From positions 37,066 through 101,065 of the forward strand of contig CALMII010000012.1 in the NCBI GenBank assembly GCA_937864115.1: a stretch of 64,000 bases of DNA, read 5' to 3'. Positions 17,769-25,036 of this stretch are shown here, in pieces. The notes below the pieces were generated by a model, which worked only from the letters and a program-made list of their open reading frames with translations, was not told where the DNA came from and did no database searches. This DNA is from an uncultured Steroidobacter sp. (lineage in GTDB: Bacteria; Pseudomonadota; Gammaproteobacteria; Steroidobacterales; Steroidobacteraceae). The translations under genes and the position numbers were made by a program. Each line of letters starts with the position of its first letter. The first letter of the stretch is position 1.

Positions 17769-17856
17769 AGCCGGAAATTCGTGATCTGTCGCACGACCCG
17801 CGCCCGCCGGCGCAGGCAATCTCGGTCGCGTCGATCGTTCCCGCGCGAATCCTTCC

Positions 17857-18225
17857 ATGCCCATCGAACTGCCATCCCTGATCGCTTTCTGCGGCGGCGC
17901 CGTGCTCGCCATGATCCTGTCCGGAAAACTGACCGTCCGCGGACTGCTCACGGCGCAGCAGATCGTCCGGGAAGGGCGGGTGGCCGAAGGGCGCATCGTC
18001 CGTGTGTGGCGGCCGCCGGTGGCCGGCGCCTTCCCGCGCATCTATTTCGAATACCAGCCGGAAGGAGCGGCGGCGCTGGTGCGCTGCTGTCACACCGACC
18101 GCCGCGTCCTCGACGGCGACATGCCTTCGCTGCCCGCGGTCGGAACGCAGGTCACGGTCCGCTATTTGCCGAAAAATCCACGTCGCGCCGTCATCGCGAA
18201 ACTGGTTTCACGCTTTACGCATTGA
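17857..18225 (+). CDS. DUF3592-like small membrane protein
   Basis: 122 residues. One N-terminal hydrophobic segment (LIAFCGGAVLAMILSG) is followed by a compact beta-rich domain: GRVAEGRIVRVWRPP, YFEYQPEG and a closing VGTQVTVRYLPKNPRRAVI. The G.V..V-Y...G..V.VRYLPKNP layout is that of the DUF3592 family of unknown function. It lies between the OmpA-fusion gene and the GlsB-like gene, all on the plus strand with gaps of about 85 bases. Confidence 0.65.
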   Translation: MPIELPSLIAFCGGAVLAMILSGKLTVRGLLTAQQIVREGRVAEGRIVRVWRPPVAGAFPRIYFEYQPEGAAALVRCCHTDRRVLDGDMPSLPAVGTQVTVRYLPKNPRRAVIAKLVSRFTH

Positions 18226-18307
18226 CGGGTCAACCGACCCGCACCCAAGCTGCCCCGGTCACTTTTTCCGGTGATCGACTCCATCCATAAAACAGGAGAA
18301 GCGGCTC

Positions 18308-18574
18308 ATGGGCATCATCGTCTGGTTGATCGTCGGCGGCGTGGTGGGCTGGCTCGCCAGCATCATCATGCGCACCGACGCGCAGCAGGGCATCCTGCTG
18401 AACGTCATCGTGGGGATCGTCGGCGCGCTGCTGGCCGGCTTCATCATTTCGCCCATGCTGGGCATCGGCACCATCAACAAAGGCGTCAGCGTCGGCACGT
18501 TCCTGGTGTCGCTCGGCGGCGCGATCATCCTGCTCGCCATCGTCAATCTCTTCCGCAGAGGTTCGGTGCGTTGA
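18308..18574 (+). CDS. GlsB/YeaQ/YmgE family stress-response membrane protein
   Basis: 88 residues, the normal size. Three hydrophobic segments are separated by glycine-rich turns: MGIIVWLIVGGVVGWLASIIM, LLNVIVGIVGALLAGFII, and VSLGGAIILLAIVNLFRRGS. This is the 'transglycosylase-associated protein' fold found in many stress-induced inner-membrane proteins. ACAGGAGAAG lies upstream of the ATG. The biochemical role is unknown. Confidence 0.9.
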   Translation: MGIIVWLIVGGVVGWLASIIMRTDAQQGILLNVIVGIVGALLAGFIISPMLGIGTINKGVSVGTFLVSLGGAIILLAIVNLFRRGSVR

Positions 18575-18582
18575 GCTGCCGG

Positions 18583-18608
18583 GGAGGGCGGGCGTGTGCC
18601 TGCCCTCC
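18583..18608 (+). terminator. GC-rich hairpin after the GlsB-like gene
   Basis: GGAGGGCGGGC pairs with GCCTGCCCTCC across a GTGT loop, 8 bases after the stop. No T tract follows, so it may stabilise the 3' end or depend on Rho. Confidence 0.45.
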
Positions 18609-18682
18609 GTTCCAAGACCTGTCTGTGTGGCCGGTTCAGTCGATGTCCTGAAACCTGCTCGGCAGCGCTTCGCCGTTGCGTG

Positions 18683-19087
18683 TCATGCCGCCGGCCACTG
18701 AAAGCACAGTTCATAACCGTCCGGATCGCGGACGTACAGCTGTTTCATGCCGTAGGACGCGACCTGTGGTTCCTTCACGTCTACCGCGTGAGCGCGCAGA
18801 TGGCGATAAGCCGCGTCAACGTCGGGACAGCCAAAGTACAGGACCGTGTCGCTGTGCGCCTTGGTCCGGGCCGACTCCGGCTGGCCTGGACGATGCTCTT
18901 GCTCATAAGCGGTATTGAGCATCACTTCCGCATCGTTGAGTCGCAACAGGCCCCAGTCGAACCGATCTCCGTCACGCTGCGAGGTCTGGACAATCTCGAA
19001 GCCAAGCACATCGCGGTAGAAGCGGAGCGATGTCGGCATGTCGAAGACCTGAAGCAGCGGGCAGACTCCTCGAACCTCGATGCTCAT
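18683..19087 (-). CDS. VOC/glyoxalase-bleomycin resistance family protein
   Basis: 134 residues. The paired beta-alpha-beta-beta-beta modules are seen in CPLLQVFDMPTSLRFYRDVL with GFEIV, and in YLRAHAV-like spacing before KQLYVRDPDGYELCFQ, whose PDG.. E element is the usual metal-site end. The start at 19087 follows AGAGGAGAAAAA. Members bind or modify small electrophiles or antibiotics; no substrate can be assigned. It is the first of five consecutive minus-strand cassette-like genes of lower GC than their surroundings. Confidence 0.85.
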   Translation of the reverse strand: MSIEVRGVCPLLQVFDMPTSLRFYRDVLGFEIVQTSQRDGDRFDWGLLRLNDAEVMLNTAYEQEHRPGQPESARTKAHSDTVLYFGCPDVDAAYRHLRAHAVDVKEPQVASYGMKQLYVRDPDGYELCFQWPAA

Positions 19088-19121
19088 GCGTTTTTCTCCT
19101 CTGCGGCAGCACGCCGGTGCT

Positions 19122-19628
19122 TCAAGCGCGCGTTGGGCTGAACGTGCTACCTGCAAGCATTGGTGGGGCGATAAGTGGCTTTTTCATTGCATACCGCCGA
19201 AATGCAACGCCGTGTACTTGGACACACTGCTCTTCAGTGACCTGGAAGCCACGGTGCTCAAAGAAGGGACGCGCGACAAGACTCGCTTCTGTGGAGAGCG
19301 CCGACGTGCCGTCACGAAGCAGCTTTTCCTCAACCTCGCCGCACAATGCCGAGGCAATCCCACGACGCGAATACACGGAGGACGTATAGAGCAGATCTAT
19401 GTGTCCGTTCTGCTCATACGAGATGAAGCCTGCGATTTTCCCATCTACTTCAGCGACCAGCGTTTTCAGATGAGCCAGCCGCCGCGTCCAGCTGTTCAGA
19501 TCGGGTGGGCAAGGTGCCCATGCGGCGCGCTGACTTGCATCGTAGTGGCTGCCAGCGAGACGGTGGACCGAATCCGTGAACAACAGTGCCACGGCTTCGA
19601 CATCCGATTCACGGTAAGGCCTGATCAT
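19122..19628 (-). CDS. GNAT family N-acetyltransferase
   Basis: 168 residues. Starts MIRPYRESDVEAVALLFTDS. Motif A for acetyl-CoA binding is YTSSVYSRRGIASALCGEVEE (R/Q-x-x-G-x-A form RRGIAS), and the C-terminal PFFEHRGFQVTEEQ is the usual motif B. The start at 19628, with AGAGGACGCG upstream, is chosen over an in-frame Met eight codons earlier. The last dozen residues (PMLAGSTFSPTRA) run into an integron-core-like GCCCAAC on the coding strand. Acceptor substrate unknown. Confidence 0.85.
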   Translation of the reverse strand: MIRPYRESDVEAVALLFTDSVHRLAGSHYDASQRAAWAPCPPDLNSWTRRLAHLKTLVAEVDGKIAGFISYEQNGHIDLLYTSSVYSRRGIASALCGEVEEKLLRDGTSALSTEASLVARPFFEHRGFQVTEEQCVQVHGVAFRRYAMKKPLIAPPMLAGSTFSPTRA

Positions 19629-19639
19629 CGCGTCCTCTC

Positions 19640-19691
19640 GCGCCCGGCGCATTGCTCACGCGAGCGCGTTTCGCGCGCCGCGTGCAGCAAT
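19640..19691. other. Long imperfect hairpin between cassette-like genes
   Basis: On the minus strand, ATTGCT..ACGCG..GCGCG-AAA-CGCGC.CGCGT.AGCAAT folds into a nearly continuous stem with one- or two-base bulges. It lies between the stop of the VOC gene at 19692 and the start of the GNAT gene. The bulged-stem form recalls attC sites, but the GTTRRRY/RYYYAAC core boxes are missing, so a terminator-like role is equally possible. Confidence 0.45.
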
Positions 19692-20060
19692 TCACTGGGC
19701 CGGTTCCTGAACGAGCTGAAGACCATTGCCTGACGGATCTTTGAATGTTGCAAGCCAGCCGCCCCAGTACTGCTGTTCCGGAGCACCGCTGAATTTCACG
19801 CCGACAGCGCAAAGTTGGCGATGCGTGGATTGAATGTCCTCCACCGGAAACGAGAGCCCGGTGAAGCGACCTACCAGTTCCTGGCCTTCCTTGTCTTCGT
19901 TACCAACCGCCTCGACGATGAGTTTTGCGGCGCCGGTGTCAAACATGCAGAAGCCATGCTCTTCGTCCGCAGCTTCGACCGTCAGGCCCAGGCATTGGGA
20001 GTAGAACGCCTTTGCCTCGGCAAAGTCCCGAACGAACACGCGAGCAGCTCCAAGATTCAT
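19692..20060 (-). CDS. VOC/glyoxalase family protein
   Basis: 122 residues: MNLGAARVFVRDFAEAKAFY with CLGLTV opens the first module, and the second closes with ATFKDPSGNGLQLVQEP, the DP-G-N-L element of VOC proteins. It resembles the short single-chain glyoxalase-like proteins that dimerise. The function is unassigned. It begins 23 bases after the stop of the upstream GNAT gene, close enough for one transcript. Confidence 0.85.
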   Translation of the reverse strand: MNLGAARVFVRDFAEAKAFYSQCLGLTVEAADEEHGFCMFDTGAAKLIVEAVGNEDKEGQELVGRFTGLSFPVEDIQSTHRQLCAVGVKFSGAPEQQYWGGWLATFKDPSGNGLQLVQEPAQ

Positions 20061-20083
20061 ACGAACGACCTCTGCTTCTCTGA

Positions 20084-20500
20084 TTAGGGCTTAGCCCACT
20101 CAAAACGCCGCTCTCCGGATGCCACGATGCCGCAGTCCTGCCATCCTCGCGCGCGATAGAACGCCTCTGCTCGGGTATTCAGATTGGTAGACAGCCAGAT
20201 TGGTTGCTGCGCATGCTGCTCCAGCCATGCCACCAACACACCGTGTAGAGCCGAGCCGTAACCGCGCCCCTCGTATGACGGATCCACGAAGAGCGCCCAA
20301 ACGTTACCGGTGCTCAGGCCGAAGGCAAAACCGACGACTCTTGAGTCTGACTCAACCACCCAGCCGCAGCCATTGGCCAAAGCCTTTTCATAGTGGACTG
20401 GTGTAATGAGATCAGGTGAGGGCAGCGTGTTCTCGCGCACGGACAGGCGAATGCGGTGCATCGCCGGAATGTCCTCTACGGTCGCTTCTCGAATTTGCAT
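20084..20500 (-). CDS. GNAT family N-acetyltransferase
   Basis: 138 residues. Begins MQIREATVEDIPAMHRIRLS. The acetyl-CoA loop is visible as VDPSYEGRGYGSALHGVLV (GRGYGS), followed by LNTRAEAFYRARGWQDCG, the C-terminal substrate-side motif. The size is standard for single-domain GNATs. It lies between two VOC genes in the same orientation. Substrate unknown. Confidence 0.88.
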   Translation of the reverse strand: MQIREATVEDIPAMHRIRLSVRENTLPSPDLITPVHYEKALANGCGWVVESDSRVVGFAFGLSTGNVWALFVDPSYEGRGYGSALHGVLVAWLEQHAQQPIWLSTNLNTRAEAFYRARGWQDCGIVASGERRFEWAKP

Positions 20501-20538
20501 TCCGGGTCCTGACGCCCACGCTGTGCCGCGAGCGTGTT

Positions 20539-20545
20539 GTTGGAC
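20539..20545. other. Integron-core-like heptamer GTTGGAC
   Basis: GTTGGAC fits the GTTRRRY core; on the minus strand it reads GTCCAAC (RYYYAAC) 14 bases after the stop of the VOC gene at 20560, where the first box of an attC would be. A small hairpin (ACGCT...AGCGT) follows, but no partner GTTRRRY is found before the next gene. A comparable GTTGGGC lies at 19132-19138. Confidence 0.35.
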
Positions 20546-20559
20546 GCTACATTGCGTTG

Positions 20560-20934
20560 CTAGCTGACCGTTGGTTCGCCGAAAGCGAGCCGGTTGCCGT
20601 CTGGGTCGACGACCTCGAAATCCCGCATTCCATACGGCCGATCTTCCGGTTTGCTTACGCCGAGATCTCTTCCCTTCAATTCTGAAAAGTATGCATCGAC
20701 GCCGCTGAGCTGAACGTACGCCATCGCCGTTCCGTGTCGCCCCTCGGGCGCCGAAATCAAATCGAGGCTAATGGAATCGCGGCATACGTTTCCGTGCGTG
20801 ACCGGATTGCCCCATTTCCATCCCACCTGAAACCCAAGTTGGTCCACGTAGAATGCCAGGGCCTTTTCTACATTCGCGACCGGCAGACGAGGTGTCACCG
20901 CCTCGAACTGGGGTTTGATATCGCTGGTGTTCAT
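20560..20934 (-). CDS. VOC/bleomycin resistance-like protein
   Basis: 124 residues. FEAVTPRLPVANVEKALAFY with QLGFQVGWKWG and the closing MRDFEVVDPDGNRLAFGEP are typical of bleomycin-resistance-type VOC proteins (PDGN element). The ATG at 20934 is chosen because a strong AAGGAGG lies nine bases upstream; the TTG three codons earlier overlaps that site. It may bind a drug or other small molecule; this is inference from the family. Confidence 0.88.
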   Translation of the reverse strand: MNTSDIKPQFEAVTPRLPVANVEKALAFYVDQLGFQVGWKWGNPVTHGNVCRDSISLDLISAPEGRHGTAMAYVQLSGVDAYFSELKGRDLGVSKPEDRPYGMRDFEVVDPDGNRLAFGEPTVS

Positions 20935-20997
20935 GGCAATCAACCTCCTTACTCTCTATCTCCCAACTTATACATCGACCGCGGCGACCTGCGGCCT

Positions 20998-21037
20998 GTC
21001 TCAAGGTAATTGCGCGATGTTGGTCGGTCAACGATGC
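20998..21037 (+). repeat. Direct repeat flanking the lipoprotein-rhomboid segment, copy 1
   Basis: Starts GTCTCAAGGTAATTGCGC. Over the first 33 positions it matches the copy at 22329-22364 in 26. The two copies bracket the lipoprotein gene and the rhomboid gene. The origin is unknown; it could be a recombination junction of cassette-like genes. Confidence 0.5.
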
Positions 21038-21063
21038 TATCCGAATATTGACGAGGGAAGGCA

Positions 21064-21540
21064 ATGCGCAATCGCGGCTGGTTTCCAACTGCCTATGGTC
21101 TTTGCGTCCTGGCGCTGTGTTCTTGCGCGCGCCAGCAGGAGCCGCCCCGCCCGGACAAGGAATTGCTGGCGTTTTCGAATGCCGGTCAGCAAGGCGGATT
21201 CTATCTATATCGCCGAGGACCAATGGGATCTGACTACATCACTCTTGAGATCGGTAGCGGCGGCGAAAGGGCGACGGTATCGTCGATATCGACGTGTGCC
21301 TTCGTCGCCGTGCGCCTTGTCGGTGGGCAGCTCGAAGCGAACTTCTACAACTCGTCCTATTTCATTCCCGGCAGCATCGACAGGCTGGCAAGCCTGGCAG
21401 CAGTCACTCCGGATATGAGTATTCGGAGCACGGTCAAGGTTCCGACAGCGGAGGAGATTGCCCAGTTGCGCCAGAACGGTTTCACTGTGCTTGACTGCAA
21501 GTCGGCGGCGAATCTGGACCGTACTCTTGCGGATTCGTGA
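21064..21540 (+). CDS. Hypothetical lipoprotein
   Basis: 158 residues, unknown family. The N-terminus MRNRGWFPTAYGLCVLALCS plus Cys has a lipoprotein signal with lipobox-like ALCSC (Cys21). The mature part starts ARQQEPPRPDKEL and contains two later cysteines. GAGGGAAGGC precedes the ATG. It is the only plus-strand gene inside the lower-GC cassette-like island. It likely sits in the envelope; nothing else can be said. Confidence 0.6.
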   Translation: MRNRGWFPTAYGLCVLALCSCARQQEPPRPDKELLAFSNAGQQGGFYLYRRGPMGSDYITLEIGSGGERATVSSISTCAFVAVRLVGGQLEANFYNSSYFIPGSIDRLASLAAVTPDMSIRSTVKVPTAEEIAQLRQNGFTVLDCKSAANLDRTLADS

Positions 21541-21661
21541 CGATTTCGCCGCCAGATAAGGCGAAGCGCATCGGTGTAGTCACCAGACGCCCTGTCAGAT
21601 TCGCAATCGAAGTAATGCGCCCACCGCGATATCCCAAACCATCAGCACTCGTTCCGTCATC

Positions 21662-21720
21662 GCCTAACGTCGCCCATCAGTCCGTGCGTCTTCGCACGTC
21701 GGCTGCATGGGCTTGCTCGG
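21662..21720 (-). other. attC-like imperfect hairpin with GTTAGGC end, overlapping the rhomboid 3' end
   Basis: On the minus strand a stem-loop (GCCCAT/ATGGGC, CAG/CTG offset by bulges, CGTGCG/CGCACG with a four-base loop) ends in GTTAGGC, a perfect GTTRRRY heptamer that contains the rhomboid TAG stop. The translated tail KPMQPTCEDARTDGRR resembles the KxMQPTA endings I recall at the ends of gamma-proteobacterial cassette-like genes. A matching RYYYAAC at the other foot is not clear. Confidence 0.45.
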
Positions 21721-22311
21721 CTCTGAGATTGATTGCGAACCGCGGAAAAGCAAAAGAGCGGAACCAGCCAGCAGGCCGCCGAGAAATCCGAAGCTGTGTC
21801 CTGCTTTGACTTTCTGTGCGACATAAACGTCCAGCGCAACCTGGATCGCAATGATTGCAAGGACGAGCAGCTTGGGACTACGGGCGGTCTCAATCAGGAG
21901 CGCCGCTCCACAAAGCGCCATCAATGCTTGCGATGCGCCAGAGCTGACGAGATCCGGGTAGGAAACGACGCTTGCAATCTGGCCGATGGAGCCGCCGCAA
22001 AAATACACTGCTGCAACGCTCCACCATCCGTACCGCTTCTCGATGAAGGAGCCGATGACTACTACGCATCCGGCATTGAACAGCATGTGCAGGAAATGCA
22101 CATGCAAGAACTGGGATGTGACGATTCGCCACCATTGTCCATTGGAGAGCAACTCTCCATCCGCGGCCCCCACGGTCATCAACAATTTCGATTTCTGGGC
22201 CGCTAGAAGGTGCTGGTCGAGCAGCAGCGCAACGACGCACCACACGAGAATGATCGCGACCGCGAGAATCGTCGCGAACGGCGCGATGGGTGACGAGTAC
22301 GTGTTCTTCAT
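21664..22311 (-). CDS. Rhomboid family intramembrane serine protease
   Basis: 215 residues, six or so membrane segments. The conserved HxxxN is HMLFN in FLHVHFLHMLFNAGCVVVIG; the catalytic serine is in SSGASQALMALCGAAL (GxS), and the catalytic histidine in KAGHSFGFLGGLLAG. The usual GxSG has Gln after Ser. It cleaves membrane proteins within the bilayer; the substrate is unknown. The start is at 22311 (MKNTYSSP); the upstream in-frame extension crosses a repeat. The C-terminal 16 residues come from the attC-like hairpin. Confidence 0.85.
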   Translation of the reverse strand: MKNTYSSPIAPFATILAVAIILVWCVVALLLDQHLLAAQKSKLLMTVGAADGELLSNGQWWRIVTSQFLHVHFLHMLFNAGCVVVIGSFIEKRYGWWSVAAVYFCGGSIGQIASVVSYPDLVSSGASQALMALCGAALLIETARSPKLLVLAIIAIQVALDVYVAQKVKAGHSFGFLGGLLAGSALLLFRGSQSISEPSKPMQPTCEDARTDGRR

Positions 22312-22328
22312 GCGCTTCCTGCGAGCTG

Positions 22329-22364
22329 GTCTCAAGATAGTTGCGAGGTGCTGGTCAGCCATGC
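22329..22364 (+). repeat. Direct repeat flanking the lipoprotein-rhomboid segment, copy 2
   Basis: Starts GTCTCAAGATAGTTGCGA; the partner is at 20998-21037. It lies between the rhomboid start and the 3' end of the prolyl oligopeptidase gene, marking the right edge of the lower-GC island. Confidence 0.5.
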
Positions 22365-22401
22365 GCCCTTCCGGCTGATGCTCGAAGAGCACACGGAGGG
22401 A

Positions 22402-24444
22402 CTACTTCTTCCGGTACTTCTCGAACCACGCCAATATCGCGCTGGCCTTCGCGGCGGACTGCGAGGGTCTTGCCGTCAGCCCGCCGTGCGAGGCGCCGGG
22501 CACTTTCACCAGCGCGGTCGGTACGCCCTTGAGCTGCAGTGCGGCGTAGTACTGCTCCGAGTCGCTGACGGGCGTACGGAAATCCTGATCGCCGACGACG
22601 ACCAGCGTGGGCGTCGTCACTGAACCGACGAGCGACAGCGGCGAGCGCTCCCAGTAGCTCTCGGGTTCTTCCCACGGCAGCCTGGCGAACCAGTACTTCG
22701 GCATGTAAGTGGTGATGTCGGTCGTCAGCACCGTGCTGGCCCAGTTGATGACGGGCTTCTGTGTCGCCGCGGCCGTGAAGCGGTTGGTCTTGCCGACGAT
22801 CCAGGCCGTGAGTACGCCGCCGCCGGAACCGCCGGTGACGAACAGGTTGTTCGCATCGACATAGCCTTCGGCGATGGCCGCGTCGACGGCACTCATCAGG
22901 TCGTCGTAGTCCTGGCTCGGATACGCGTGCTGGATGAGGTTGGCGAATTCCTCGCCGTAGGAAGTCGAGCCGCGCGGGTTGGTGTAGAGCACGACGTAAC
23001 CGGCGCTTGCGTAGAGTTGGTAGTCGGTCGAGAACAGCGGCGCGTACGCGGCATAGGGTCCGCCGTGGATTTCGAGGATCAGCGGATATTTCTTGGTGCG
23101 ATCGAAGTCGGGCGGCGTCACGAGCCAGGCGCCGATGGGTCGTTGATCGACGCTCGACTTCACTGCCAGCGGCTTCACGTCGCCGAGTGTCTTGGCGCCG
23201 AGGAAGGCGTCGTTCAGATGCGTCAGCTGGCGCACGCGACCGCGACTTTCGATGAACACATCTGACGGACGCTGTGCGGTGCCGCCCGTGAACGCGACGG
23301 CGCCGTTGTTCGCGACACTGAACGCGCCGCCGGTGTACGGGCGATCGAGGCCGGCGCCGCTCAGGTTGTCGGCCAGCGGCTCGATGCGGCCGTTCGACGT
23401 CAGTCGTGCGAGTCGCGTGCGGCCTTCGTCGTCGTACTGAATCACGAGGCTGCGGCTGTCGCCGCTCCAGGCGAGCGCGTCGATGCTGCGGTCGAGTCCG
23501 TCGCTCAGCGACTGCGGCGCACCGCCGTCGACGGCCATGGTGTAGGCGCGCGCATTGCTGTAGCCCATCAGCTTGTCGTCGAAGCCCAGGTAGGCGAGCT
23601 TCGAGCCGTCCGGCGATATGCTCGGTGCGGCATCGGGGCCGACGCGGTTGGTGACGGCCTGAATGCGCGCGTCGGCAACGGTGATGCGATAGAGCTCGGT
23701 GTTGACCGGTTCGCGCTGCCAGTTGTCGTTGCGATTGCCGGAGCAGTAGAGATGCGCGTCATCGCGCGACCAGGCCAGCGGGCCATTTTCGTTGAATGCG
23801 CCGAAGGTGAGCTGGCGCGGCGTGCCGCCGTCCGCGGGCACGACGTACACATGTGTATACCCGGGCTTCAGATAGCCAGCGCCGTCCGCGCGATACGTGA
23901 TGTCGGTGATCACCTGCAGCGGTGCGGCCCACTGCGCGCCTTCGGGCTTCGGCGGCGCTTCGCCCAGGTCCGGTTTGTCGTCGGGGGCGAACATCGTGAA
24001 GGCGATCGCATTGCCGTTGTTCGACCAGGCGAGGTCGCCCGGGGCATCGACGAGTTCGGCGAGGCGGGCCGACTGACCCGTTTCCATCCAGCGTACGAAC
24101 AGCTGCGGCCGACCCTCGTCCGAGGTCGAGACATACGCGAGGCGCTTGCCGTCGCGCGACCAGCGCGGCGACGAGTGCGAACCGCCGCCTGCGACCACGG
24201 GGACCTGCGTGCCGCTGTCGACGTCGATCAGCCAGATCGACTGGCGTGCGCGATCGGTCATCACGTCGTAGGAAATGCGCGTGTACGCGACGAAGCGGCC
24301 GTCGGGCCGGATCTGCGGATCGGCAGCGACCTGCAGTCCGAACAGGTCGCGGCCCTCGAATCTGCGCGAGGGGGCCTCGGCCGGTGCGGCGGTGGCGAGG
24401 GATGAGAAGAGCACAAGGACGAGTGCAGCCGGAGTGAAGCGCAT
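22402..24444 (-). CDS. S9 family prolyl oligopeptidase, secreted
   Basis: 680 residues with a signal peptide ending ATAAPAEAP. Residues about 40-420 form WD40/PD40-like repeats of the beta-propeller (ISPDGSKLAYLG, RWSRDGKRLAYVS). The C-terminal alpha/beta-hydrolase domain has the nucleophile in VTGGSGGGVLTAW (Ser540), the Asp in GDQDFRTPVSDSEQ and the His in VPGASHGGL. It cleaves short peptides or acyl-peptides, probably in the periplasm. The start at 24444 gives a clean signal peptide; upstream codons are not family-like. Confidence 0.92.
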   Translation of the reverse strand: MRFTPAALVLVLFSSLATAAPAEAPSRRFEGRDLFGLQVAADPQIRPDGRFVAYTRISYDVMTDRARQSIWLIDVDSGTQVPVVAGGGSHSSPRWSRDGKRLAYVSTSDEGRPQLFVRWMETGQSARLAELVDAPGDLAWSNNGNAIAFTMFAPDDKPDLGEAPPKPEGAQWAAPLQVITDITYRADGAGYLKPGYTHVYVVPADGGTPRQLTFGAFNENGPLAWSRDDAHLYCSGNRNDNWQREPVNTELYRITVADARIQAVTNRVGPDAAPSISPDGSKLAYLGFDDKLMGYSNARAYTMAVDGGAPQSLSDGLDRSIDALAWSGDSRSLVIQYDDEGRTRLARLTSNGRIEPLADNLSGAGLDRPYTGGAFSVANNGAVAFTGGTAQRPSDVFIESRGRVRQLTHLNDAFLGAKTLGDVKPLAVKSSVDQRPIGAWLVTPPDFDRTKKYPLILEIHGGPYAAYAPLFSTDYQLYASAGYVVLYTNPRGSTSYGEEFANLIQHAYPSQDYDDLMSAVDAAIAEGYVDANNLFVTGGSGGGVLTAWIVGKTNRFTAAATQKPVINWASTVLTTDITTYMPKYWFARLPWEEPESYWERSPLSLVGSVTTPTLVVVGDQDFRTPVSDSEQYYAALQLKGVPTALVKVPGASHGGLTARPSQSAAKASAILAWFEKYRKK

Positions 24445-24533
24445 GGGACCTCGAAGCGGCAGATGAGGGAGCCGGCGCATTCTCCATCGACGCTCAGGGA
24501 ATGCGAAAGCGCGGCGCGCGGCTGTATGCAAGA

Positions 24534-24712
24534 TGGGTTTTCTTCCCTCCTCCGCGATGGCGGGGGAGGGTCAGGGAGGGGGTCTTCGGAGTGCGCACGA
24601 TGCCGTGAGCGCCGGTGCCGAGGGGCTTTGCTGGAACGCCGTAATACATCCATGTAGGCTCCGGCGCGCGCATCCATGCGCGCGACGGTCCAGCAAAGCC
24701 CCTCGGCACCGA
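24534..24712. repeat. Compound repeat: CCTCCGC palindrome plus GGGGCTTTGCTGGAACGCC hairpin
   Basis: The first part is a CCTCCGC...GCGGGGGAGGG unit (family B) followed by GGGGGTCTTC. The second part (about 24614-24712) is a long inverted repeat whose arms begin GGTGCCGAGGGGCTTTGCTG and end with its complement, around a GC-rich loop with CATCCATG repeats. The same order of parts recurs at 63829-64000. Confidence 0.75.
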
Positions 24713-24774
24713 CACTCACTGCGGCGGTGGGTCCGGTGATGGATGAAGAAAAAGAGAAGAGGCCGGCTGAAGCC

Positions 24775-24984
24775 CAATGGTGTTGCATTAAGCGCCAAAT
24801 GATTGAGATGAGGTCGAATTGAGCGTCCCTTCCTCCGCGCAGCGGGGGAAGGACAGGATGGGGGTGTCAAACCGGGCAGCGCAGTTTGCGTTGAGGCCCC
24901 CACCCTAACCCTCCCCCGCTACGCGGAGGAGGGGATCAGACGAGAGGCGATCAACGCAGAAAAATCCTTAATGCAGTGCCATTG
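24775..24984. mobile_element. MITE-like element copy 2 (210 bp) with perfect 10-bp target duplication
   Basis: Left end CAATGGTGTTGCATTAAG; the right end reverse complement is CAATGGCACTGCATTAAG (15 of 18 identical). GGCTGAAGCC occurs immediately on both sides (24765-24774 and 24985-24994), a perfect 10-base duplication of the core of the REP palindrome GGCCGGCTGAAGCCGGCC. The interior is alignable with copy 1 (for example GGGGATCAGACGAGAGGCGA near the right end) but about 40 bases shorter. No transposase gene. Confidence 0.8.
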
Positions 24985-25036
24985 GGCTGAAGCCGGCCCC
25001 ACAGGAAGAGCAGGAAGAGGGAGCGCGAGTCCTTGT

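Noticed and set aside
18683..22364. Island considered as a functional integron
   Set aside because: No integrase, attI or complete pair of core boxes is visible, and one gene is in the opposite orientation; kept only as a cassette-like hypothesis.
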